From CAZADA01 sp964524065 (GTDB lineage Bacteria; Pseudomonadota; Alphaproteobacteria; Caulobacterales; Maricaulaceae): a DNA stretch of 22,878 nucleotides. The DNA is taken from positions 1 to 22,878 of the forward strand of contig CAZGCB010000035.1 of assembly GCA_964524065.1 (NCBI GenBank), in the 5' to 3' direction. The notes under the pieces were generated by a model. The model was not told the DNA's origin. It saw nothing but the letters and a program-made list of their open reading frames with translations, and did not search any database. Positions 14,734-20,820 of the stretch are shown piece after piece. Each line of letters starts with the position of its first letter. Positions within the stretch are counted from its first letter, which is position 1. The position numbers and the translations under genes were made by a program.

Positions 14734-15990
14734 TTAGCGTTTCAGGCGCGTGGCCTCTTCCAGCATTTCATCGGCGGTCTGCACGATGGTGGTGGCGGAG
14801 GAATAGGCGCGTTGCGTTTCGATCAGAGCGGTCAGCTCCTCAGCGATGTCCACATTGGAGCGTTCGATGGCGAAGGCGGCGAGGGCGCCGCGGCCATTCG
14901 CGCCAGGCCGATCCAGGCGGATCTCGCCGCTCTGCACCGTGGCTTGGAAGGCCTGTCCGTCCACCGCGTTCAGCGCGTTTTCATTGGCGGCGCGGGCTAA
15001 CGGAATTTGATAGACCGCGCGTGTCTCGCCATTGTCGAAGCGGGCGAACACCACGCCGCTTTCATCCACTTCCACGCCTGAAAAGGCGCCGAAGCCGGCC
15101 CCGTCGCGGGTGGTGCTGGAGCTGTAAGCGCCGGTGAATTGAGTCAGCCCGTCATAACTGCCCGGTTCGCCGAGATTGAGCGCGATGGTTTGTGCGCCGC
15201 CATTGATGGGCACGCTCACCACACCGCCGGCGATGGGCAGGGCCGATGCGTAAGTGGCGGGTGCGCCCGCGGCCGCGCCCGTCGCGTTGAAGGCGATGTC
15301 CACCGAGCCCACGGCGACGCCATTGTCGGAGATGTTCAGCGTCCAGTTATTGGCGAGCGCGGCGGAGGGCTGCCATTCCAGCGTCAGCGTGCGCGGATTG
15401 GCGAGTTCATCAAACACGGTGAGCGTCGTGACTTCCGGCGGGTTGGCCGCGCCCGTCAGATCGGCTGGCAAATTGGCGGTTACAGACACTTCGGTGGTGG
15501 GCGAGCCGGTGAAGTTCAGCGCCCCGACTTGCATGGCTTCGAGATTGGCGATGTCGGTCACCGAGCCGATGGGCGTGCCATCGGGGTTCAAGCGGGCGCC
15601 AAGCAGGGCGTAGCCGGCGCTGTTCACCAGAAGACCGTCCGCATTGACGGAAAACTGGCCGGCGCGGGTGAGCAGGGGCGCGCCGCTCGGGCTCGCGGCG
15701 TCATCCACCAAGAAGAAGCCGCCGCCATTGATCGCCAAATGCGTGCCGCTGGTGGAAGCTTCAATGGCGCCAGAACGCGTAATGTCCGTGCGTCCAATAG
15801 TCCGCACACCGCCGGAGGGGGCGGCGGCTTCGCCCACCCCGCCGGAGGTGACCAGCGCCGCAAAGTCCACATCCGAGCGGCGATAGCCGTCGGTGGAGGA
15901 GTTGGCGATGTTGTTGGACAAGGCCGCCAGCCGGTTGGACTGGGCTTGCATGCCGGCGACGCCATAGGACAATGCGCTGAAAACGCTCAT
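14734..15990 (-). CDS. flgE: Flagellar hook protein FlgE
   Basis: FlgE polymerises into the hook, the universal joint between rod and filament. It has 418 residues. The N-terminal signature is SALSYGVAGMQAQSNRLAAL then SNNIANSSTDGYRR; LAINGGGFFLV marks the conserved core; the C-terminus is FAIERSNVDIAEELTALIE then QRAYSSATTIVQTADEML. The ATG at 15990 has GGAGAGA five bases upstream. It is the first gene of the minus-strand operon flgE-flgK-FliL-like and has an 80-base leader after the promoter-like block at 16073-16097. Confidence 0.96.
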   Translation of the reverse strand: MSVFSALSYGVAGMQAQSNRLAALSNNIANSSTDGYRRSDVDFAALVTSGGVGEAAAPSGGVRTIGRTDITRSGAIEASTSGTHLAINGGGFFLVDDAASPSGAPLLTRAGQFSVNADGLLVNSAGYALLGARLNPDGTPIGSVTDIANLEAMQVGALNFTGSPTTEVSVTANLPADLTGAANPPEVTTLTVFDELANPRTLTLEWQPSAALANNWTLNISDNGVAVGSVDIAFNATGAAAGAPATYASALPIAGGVVSVPINGGAQTIALNLGEPGSYDGLTQFTGAYSSSTTRDGAGFGAFSGVEVDESGVVFARFDNGETRAVYQIPLARAANENALNAVDGQAFQATVQSGEIRLDRPGANGRGALAAFAIERSNVDIAEELTALIETQRAYSSATTIVQTADEMLEEATRLKR

Positions 15991-16072
15991 GCATCTCTCC
16001 GCTTCGGCGCGTCGGGAACACCGTCGTCGATGACGGGCGGCGCGCTGTTGAGGATGGAGGCTCAGGCGCTCG

Positions 16073-16097
16073 GTTTAAGCCGAGGCGAAAGGCGGAA
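16073..16097 (-). promoter_or_regulatory. Candidate promoter of the flgE operon
   Basis: On the minus strand, TTCCGCC (16097-16091), 10 bases, then GCTTAAAC (16080-16073), the same -10-like octamer and spacing as upstream of the mot operon. CTCGG (16069-16073) and CCGAG (16080-16084) form an inverted repeat over it, as in the mot leader. Over 27 bases from CGGCTTAAACC onward the two leaders agree at 21 positions without gaps. Confidence 0.45.
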
Positions 16098-16128
16098 TTT
16101 TCCACGAATTGCATCGGCGCAGCGCAGG

Positions 16129-16137
16129 ATACAATAC
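16129..16137 (-). promoter_or_regulatory. Upstream block shared with the mot operon (GTATTGTAT)
   Basis: GTATTGTAT on the minus strand lies 46 bases upstream of the CGGCTTAAACC block. In front of the mot operon GTATCGTAT (6852-6860) lies 47 bases upstream of the same block. The repeated GTAT-N-GTAT unit and conserved spacing suggest an activator site. The spacer between flgE and ribE otherwise holds only the ribE promoter. Confidence 0.4.
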
Positions 16138-16189
16138 GAACGCGGCTGTCTTGCGCCTGCGCTTGGCGTTGAAAGGGGCGGCGGGCGGC

Positions 16190-16218
16190 ATGACAAGTCT
16201 GTGCGAACGGCCTACATC
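16190..16218 (+). promoter_or_regulatory. Promoter of the rib-nusB-thiL operon, probably leaderless
   Basis: ATGACA (16190-16195) and TACATC (16213-16218) are 17 bases apart. CCTACATC matches the Caulobacter -10 consensus GCTANAWC at 7 of 8 positions. The expected start of transcription, about 7 bases further, falls on or next to the ribE ATG at 16226. There is no ribosome binding site and no FMN riboswitch signature upstream. Confidence 0.5.
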
Positions 16219-16225
16219 TGCGCTT

Positions 16226-16915
16226 ATGTTTACGGGAATCGTCACTGATGTCGGCCGCATTGCGCAGGTTGAGCCGGGCCGCGACGCACGCGCCTTCCTG
16301 GTGGAGAGCCGCTATCAGGCTGATAGCATCGCGCTTGGCGCGTCCATCGCCCATGCGGGCGTGTGTCTGACCGTGATCGAGCGTGACGCCGCGCCCGCCA
16401 ATGATGAGGGCTTCACCGCGCGACATAGGGTGGAGGTGTCCCAAGAGACCTTGTCCAAAACCAGCCTCGGTGATTGGCGGGTGGGCCGGCTGGTGAATCT
16501 GGAGCGGGCCCTAAAGCTTGGCGATGAGCTGGGTGGGCATATGGTGGCGGGCCATGTTGACGCTCTTGGCGCGCTGCTCGGTCGGCGTGAGGAAAATGGC
16601 TCGCTGCGGCTGACATTCCGCGCGCCCTGGACCATCGCCGGAGCCCTGGTGAGTAAGGGCTCGATTGCGATTGACGGGGTGTCTCTCACCGTCAATGAGG
16701 TGGAAGATCGTCATGGGCGCGAGACGCATTTTGGCGTGAACATCATCCCGCACACGGCTGAGGAAACCACGCTGGGCGCCCTGGATGTCGGCGATCCGGT
16801 CAATCTCGAGATTGACCTCATCGCGCGCCACATTATGCGCTTGGATGGTTTGGAGCGGGCTGCCCGTCGCTCTCTGACCGGGATGGTCGTCGACCCCGCC
16901 GCGGAAGGAGCATGA
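16226..16915 (+). CDS. ribE: Riboflavin synthase, alpha chain
   Basis: This enzyme converts two 6,7-dimethyl-8-ribityllumazines into riboflavin and a pyrimidinedione. The product has 229 residues with two lumazine-binding barrels in tandem. The first opens with the obligatory MFTGIVTDVG and has GVCLTV with the Cys of the active-site region. HMVAGHVDALG opens the second barrel and GVSLTVNEV is its counterpart. FGVNIIPHTAEETTLG is the domain-end signature. The frame is open upstream to 16109, but MFTG is the invariant mature N-terminus, so 16226 is the start. The end overlaps the next gene (ATGATGA). Some authors call this gene ribC in E. coli. Confidence 0.95.
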   Translation: MFTGIVTDVGRIAQVEPGRDARAFLVESRYQADSIALGASIAHAGVCLTVIERDAAPANDEGFTARHRVEVSQETLSKTSLGDWRVGRLVNLERALKLGDELGGHMVAGHVDALGALLGRREENGSLRLTFRAPWTIAGALVSKGSIAIDGVSLTVNEVEDRHGRETHFGVNIIPHTAEETTLGALDVGDPVNLEIDLIARHIMRLDGLERAARRSLTGMVVDPAAEGA

Positions 16916-18087
16916 TGAGCACATCGACGCCGGCCAGCCCGCTATCGCCGATCGAAGATATCCTCGAGGACGCCCGCCATGGGCGCATGTTCATTTTGGT
17001 GGACGCCGAGGATCGGGAAAATGAGGGCGATCTTGTCATCCCAGCGCAATTCGCGACGCCGGATCAGGTGAACTTCATGGCCATGCATGGGCGCGGGCTG
17101 ATTTGCCTCGCCTTGACCCAAGCACGGGCGGATCACTTGCATCTGCGCCCGATGACGGACGACAATCGCACACGCATGGGCACGGCGTTCACGGTCTCCA
17201 TCGAGGCTAAGGAGGGGGTCACCACGGGCATCTCCGCCCAAGATCGCGCGCGCACCATCGCGGTGGCCATCGATCCGGCGAAAGGACCGGCCGATATTGT
17301 CAGTCCCGGCCATGTGTTTCCGCTCACCGCCCGTGATGGCGGGGTGTTGACGCGCACGGGCCACACCGAAGCGGCGGTGGATATCGCCCGCCTGGCCGGC
17401 CTCGCGCCGGCGGGGGTGATCTGTGAAATCATGAAGGATGACGGCACCATGGCGCGCTTGCCGGATTTAGAGCAGGTGGCGCGCCGTCATGGGCTGAAAA
17501 TTGGCGCCATCGCCGATCTCATCGCCTATCGCCGCCGCCATGAACGCCTGGTGGAGCGGCGGCTTGAGACGGAGTTCGACAGCCGCTGGGGCTCCGGCTT
17601 TCGCCTCATGGTGTTTGTCAACACAGTCGATGGGACGGAGCATGTGGCGCTGGTCAAAGGGCGCCCGCGCGCTGATGAGCCGACATTGGTGCGCATGCAT
17701 AAAGTGGATTTCGCCGCCGATGTGTTGGGCGAGGCCGGCGATCGTGGCGCGCTGATCGCCGCCGCCACGCAGGCCATCGCCGACGCGCCGCAGGGCGGGG
17801 TGATTGTGTTCATCCGCGAAACCCACCAAAGCGCCATCACCGAACGCTTCGGCGCCGCGTCGCCGGAGGCCGCGGGCGAGGATCGCGCCGCGCGTGCGTT
17901 GCGTGAATATGGCGTCGGCGCGCAAATCCTACGTGATTTGGGGGTGCGCGACATGGTGCTGCTCACCAACACGCCCTTGCGCGCGCCGGGCCTTGAGGGC
18001 TACGGCCTGAAAATCGTGGGAACCCAGACCTTAGCCGTTGCGAGCGGCGCGGCCGATCGGGCCGATGCGGGGGGCGTGCATGGCTAA
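16915..18087 (+). CDS. ribB: DHBP synthase fused to a degenerate GTP cyclohydrolase II domain (RibBX type)
   Basis: The N-terminal half (residues about 12-205) is 3,4-dihydroxy-2-butanone-4-phosphate synthase: EDRENEGDL at 32-40, the substrate region TGISAQDRARTI, and RTGHTEAAVD with the catalytic His/Glu. The C-terminal half (about 220-375) aligns with GTP cyclohydrolase II but cannot be active. The zinc motif, normally HSECLTGD...LRCDCG, reads MHKVDFAADVLGEAGDRG; there is no cysteine at all after residue 170, and YLRQEGRGIGL reads FIRETHQSAITERF. A separate active RibA must be encoded elsewhere. GGAAGGAG (16903-16910) favours the second ATG (16915) over 16912. The end overlaps ribH by 8 bases. 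Confidence 0.92.
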   Translation: MSTSTPASPLSPIEDILEDARHGRMFILVDAEDRENEGDLVIPAQFATPDQVNFMAMHGRGLICLALTQARADHLHLRPMTDDNRTRMGTAFTVSIEAKEGVTTGISAQDRARTIAVAIDPAKGPADIVSPGHVFPLTARDGGVLTRTGHTEAAVDIARLAGLAPAGVICEIMKDDGTMARLPDLEQVARRHGLKIGAIADLIAYRRRHERLVERRLETEFDSRWGSGFRLMVFVNTVDGTEHVALVKGRPRADEPTLVRMHKVDFAADVLGEAGDRGALIAAATQAIADAPQGGVIVFIRETHQSAITERFGAASPEAAGEDRAARALREYGVGAQILRDLGVRDMVLLTNTPLRAPGLEGYGLKIVGTQTLAVASGAADRADAGGVHG

Positions 18088-18583
18088 GCCCCCACGGATT
18101 TTAGTGGTCACCGCGCGGTACTACGCCGACATCGTCACGGCCTTGGAGCAAGGTGCGTTCGCGGCGTTGGAGGAGGCTGGGGCGGTCTATGATTGGGTGG
18201 AGGCGCCAGGCGCGTTTGAGATCCCCACTCTGATCGCCCACGGCGCCCGCCAAGGCATGTTTGGTCAGCGTTATCAAGGCTTTGTGGCGTTGGGTTGCGT
18301 CATTCGCGGCGAAACCAGCCATTATGATTATGTCTGTGGGGAAAGCGCGCGGGCGCTGATGGAGTTGTCGGTGAACTTCGCCTCCGATCCCAGCGAAGCG
18401 CCGACGGGGCTGGCCATCGGCTATGGTATTTTGACGGTGGAGAACCAAGAGCAAGCCTGGGCGCGGGCCAAACCCGCCTCCGAAAGCGGCAAAAACAAAG
18501 GCGCTGAGGCCGCCCGCGCATGCTTGGCCGTGATCCAGGCGCGGGCCTATCTGGACACTGAAATGGTGCTGCGGGGCGGCTGA
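18080..18583 (+). CDS. ribH: 6,7-dimethyl-8-ribityllumazine synthase
   Basis: Lumazine synthase condenses the DHBP product with the ribitylamino-pyrimidine; its product feeds RibE. The product has 167 residues. APGAFEIP (residues 42-49) binds the substrate phosphate region, GCVIRGETSHYD (72-83) contains the catalytic His81, and GILTVENQEQA is the third signature. The start at 18080 (MAKPPRILVV) matches the family; the frame is open to 18038 but those residues are not family-like. It overlaps ribB by 8 bases and its stop overlaps the nusB start (TGATG). Confidence 0.96.
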   Translation: MAKPPRILVVTARYYADIVTALEQGAFAALEEAGAVYDWVEAPGAFEIPTLIAHGARQGMFGQRYQGFVALGCVIRGETSHYDYVCGESARALMELSVNFASDPSEAPTGLAIGYGILTVENQEQAWARAKPASESGKNKGAEAARACLAVIQARAYLDTEMVLRGG

Positions 18584-19047
18584 TGAGTGACACTGGGCTG
18601 ACCCATGCCGATGCGCGCTTTGCGGCGCGCCGTTTCGAAGCCCGGTTGGCGGCGGTCCAGGCGTTGTATCAACTGGAATATGGCGGGCGCGGCGCTGACG
18701 CCGTAGTGCGCGAGTTTATCGAGCACCGCTTGCCGGAAGAATCGCGGCTGGAGGGGCTGGATCAGGAGCATTTTGAGCGTCTCGTCACCCAGACCGTCGC
18801 CGCCCAAGCCGATGTGGACGCTGCGATCGCCGGCGTTTTGGCCGAAGGCTGGAGCCTCAAGCGCATTGACGCGACGGCCCGCGCCATTCTGCGGGCGGGA
18901 GCGTGGGAGGTGCTGCACCGGGCGGACATCCCCGCCGGCGCGATCATTGACGCCTATCTCGCTGTGGCCGATGCGTTTTTCGAAGACGCTGAGCCGAAAT
19001 TCATCCATGGCGCGCTGGACGCGTTGGCGCGTCAAAGGCGTGGTTGA
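18583..19047 (+). CDS. nusB: Transcription antitermination protein NusB
   Basis: NusB binds boxA RNA with NusE (S10) in rRNA antitermination. The product has 154 residues and is all-helical: RRFEARLAAVQALYQLEYGG at the start, the central LDQEHFERLVTQTVA, and the conserved LKRIDATARAILRAGAWEVL with IPAGAIIDAYLAVADAFFE near the C-terminus. A nusB gene directly after ribH is a common arrangement in proteobacteria. It starts on the ribH stop codon. Confidence 0.95.
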   Translation: MSDTGLTHADARFAARRFEARLAAVQALYQLEYGGRGADAVVREFIEHRLPEESRLEGLDQEHFERLVTQTVAAQADVDAAIAGVLAEGWSLKRIDATARAILRAGAWEVLHRADIPAGAIIDAYLAVADAFFEDAEPKFIHGALDALARQRRG

Positions 19048-19064
19048 GCGGTTTCATCGCGCTG

Positions 19065-20048
19065 ATGGCCGATGAATTCGCCTTCATCCGCGATCATTTG
19101 GCGCCCCTGACTGCTGGGGCGCCGGAAGCGTTTGGATTGCGCGATGATGCGGCGCTGCTGCAGGACGGCCCGTGGGTCGTCAGCGCGGACATGGCTGTGG
19201 CGGGCGTGCACGTCTTTCCCGATGATCCGCCCGATGCAATCGCGCGCAAAGTGTTGCGCATGAATCTCTCCGACCTCATCGCCAAGGGTGCGCAGCCGCA
19301 GGGCTATTTGCTCTCCATCGCTTGGCCGCGCGGGGCGTCGGACGCGTATCGCCAGCGCTTCGCTGCCGGACTGGCCCAGGATGGAGCCCATTATGGGTTG
19401 AGCCTGTGGGGTGGCGACACGACGGTGAGTGACGGGCCGCTGTGTGTCGCGATCACCGCCTTTGGCCGGCCGGGGCCGGGCGGCATGATCCGCCGCGCGG
19501 GCGCCAAGCCGGGGGATGGCGTTTATGTCACGGGCGTCATTGGCGATGCCTATCTCGGTTTGCGTGTGCGGCGCGGACAGCTGTCGCTCGGCGATCCGAC
19601 ACATGATCAGGCTTTGTTGCAGGCGTATCAGCTGCCGGAACCGCCGGTCGCGGCGGTGGAGCCCTTGCGCGCCACGGCCTCGGCGGGGCTGGATGTCTCC
19701 GATGGGGCGCTGGCGGACGCGGGGCATGTGGCGCGGGAGTCCGGCGTTGCGCTGCGGTTGGAGGCTGAGGCCTGTCCGCTCTCGCCCGCGGCCATGGCGT
19801 GGCTGGCGCGCCAAGCCGATCGCGATGCGGCGTTGGGCGCATTGGCGAGCGGCGGGGACGATTACCAAACCGTGTTCACCGCTGCGGGTGACATCGCCCC
19901 GGTGTGGGGCCACAGCGGGGTGCAGGTCACGCGCCTTGGTTCGGTGTTGGCGCCAGATGGCGCGGGCTTGGAGGCCGGAACGGTGGAGTTTGTTAACGCT
20001 GCCGGTGAAAACATTGCGCCGACGCAGCGCGGATTTACGCACTTCTGA
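19065..20048 (+). CDS. thiL: Thiamine-monophosphate kinase
   Basis: ThiL phosphorylates thiamine monophosphate to the active cofactor thiamine diphosphate. The product has 327 residues. The metal- and ATP-binding segments are present: GLRDDAAL, SADMAVAGVHVF, LRMNLSDLIAKGAQP, LWGGDTTVSDGP, GLDVSDGALADAGH and SGGDDYQTVF. I prefer the ATG at 19065 because MADEFAFIRDHLAPLT matches the family N-terminus; a TTG at 19044 overlapping the nusB stop would add seven residues and cannot be excluded. It sits at the usual place after nusB. Confidence 0.93.
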   Translation: MADEFAFIRDHLAPLTAGAPEAFGLRDDAALLQDGPWVVSADMAVAGVHVFPDDPPDAIARKVLRMNLSDLIAKGAQPQGYLLSIAWPRGASDAYRQRFAAGLAQDGAHYGLSLWGGDTTVSDGPLCVAITAFGRPGPGGMIRRAGAKPGDGVYVTGVIGDAYLGLRVRRGQLSLGDPTHDQALLQAYQLPEPPVAAVEPLRATASAGLDVSDGALADAGHVARESGVALRLEAEACPLSPAAMAWLARQADRDAALGALASGGDDYQTVFTAAGDIAPVWGHSGVQVTRLGSVLAPDGAGLEAGTVEFVNAAGENIAPTQRGFTHF

Positions 20049-20072
20049 CCGGATGCGGGCACGCTGGCGGGT

Positions 20073-20585
20073 ATGAGCTTTACGCGCCTTCTCATCCTGT
20101 TATGCGCCGTCCTGGTTTGGGCGCACCCGGCCACCGCCGCCGGCGGCGGTGGCAAGAAGGGCAAAAAGTCTGGCCCGTCGAACGTCGTGCAGGCTGGGTT
20201 TACGCTGTCGAAAGACAACGAACAGGATTACGCGAGCATTCGCGAGACGATCCTCGATGACTCTCCGCAGGCTGTGGATATACAGCTGGTGTCCATGCCG
20301 GTCACGGTGGACGGGCGTTTGAGTAACTATCTCTACGTTTCCGTGCGCCTTATAGTGGCCGACGGCTTGGATGCTTGGAAAGTGCGCGAACAAAGCCATT
20401 GGGTCCGCGACGCCATTGTTCGCGGCGCCCATAGCGGGCCGTCCGTGGGCATGGCGCAGGACATCAACAAGTTGGATGAGGCGGTGGTGATCGCTTTGGT
20501 GCGCGACGTGGTCGACGAAACCTTGGGGCCCGAAGCCATTACCGATATTCGCATCACCAGCGTGGACTCACAGGCGGATTTTTAA
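20073..20585 (+). CDS. Small exported protein with a FliL-like pattern
   Basis: This is a 170-residue protein with a signal peptide (hydrophobic residues 5-17, likely cut after ATA at residue 22), a Gly/Lys-rich mature start (AGGGGKKGKKSG), then one folded domain. The order of elements resembles the periplasmic part of FliL: a strand VDIQLVSMPVTV, then NYLYVSVRLIVAD, a helix, a linker, the helix DEAVVIALVRDVVDETLG and a final strand TDIRITSV. The match with the FliL-family protein at 12776-13201 is by eye only (YLYVSVRLIVAD against FLLVQARLRVAD). It starts 24 bases after thiL with only a weak ribosome site and is probably the last gene of the rib operon. Function unknown. Confidence 0.75.
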   Translation: MSFTRLLILLCAVLVWAHPATAAGGGGKKGKKSGPSNVVQAGFTLSKDNEQDYASIRETILDDSPQAVDIQLVSMPVTVDGRLSNYLYVSVRLIVADGLDAWKVREQSHWVRDAIVRGAHSGPSVGMAQDINKLDEAVVIALVRDVVDETLGPEAITDIRITSVDSQADF

Positions 20586-20612
20586 AGCGCCGCCTCAGCG
20601 CTCACGGTTTTT
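20586..20612 (+). terminator. Probable terminator of the rib-nusB-thiL operon
   Basis: AGCGC (20586-20590) pairs with GCGCT (20598-20602) directly after the stop codon, and a run of five T follows at 20608-20612. The stem is short, so the termination may be partial. Confidence 0.4.
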
Positions 20613-20674
20613 GACGCACCGCAACATGTCGAACGTTTGTCCTAGCACTGGGTCAAGGGCGCGATTGGCGCCTC

Positions 20675-20703
20675 TTTACTTTGCGCTCCGACGTGACTTA
20701 TGC
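20675..20703 (+). promoter_or_regulatory. Weak candidate promoter of hppA
   Basis: TTTACT (20675-20680) and TTATGC (20698-20703) are 17 bases apart. A perfect TTGACA (20712-20717) lies further down but lacks a good -10. The overlapping inverted repeat CTTATG (20697-20702)/CATAAG (20720-20725) could be an operator. The promoter call is tentative. Confidence 0.25.
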
Positions 20704-20776
20704 GACATCGCTTGACAGTCATAAGCGACCGGGGAGCCCTCCGGCGCGCCATAACGATATCAAAACGTCCAGGGCC

Positions 20777-20804
20777 GGCGGCGCACGCCGCCCGCGGCGT
20801 TTTT
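20777..20804 (+). promoter_or_regulatory. Competing hairpins (attenuator-like) in the hppA leader
   Basis: Stem one is GGCGGC (20777-20782) with GCCGCC (20787-20792). Stem two is CGCCG (20786-20790) with CGGCG (20795-20799), followed at once by five T (20800-20804), the form of an intrinsic terminator. The two stems share bases and exclude each other. The ribosome binding site GGGGAGG begins at 20805, so a transcript must cross stem two to reach hppA. Whether this regulates hppA is an inference. Confidence 0.4.
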
Positions 20805-20820
20805 GGGGAGGATCGCCGAC

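Noticed and set aside
16100..16225. FMN riboswitch before ribE
   Set aside because: None of the conserved RFN segments is present and the promoter appears to leave no leader.
16109..16225. N-terminal extension of ribE by 39 codons
   Set aside because: MFTGIV is the conserved N-terminus of riboflavin synthase; the upstream residues are not family-like and overlap the promoter.
19044..19064. TTG start of thiL overlapping the nusB stop
   Set aside because: Possible, but the ATG at 19065 gives the family-typical N-terminus and the TTG has only a weak ribosome site.
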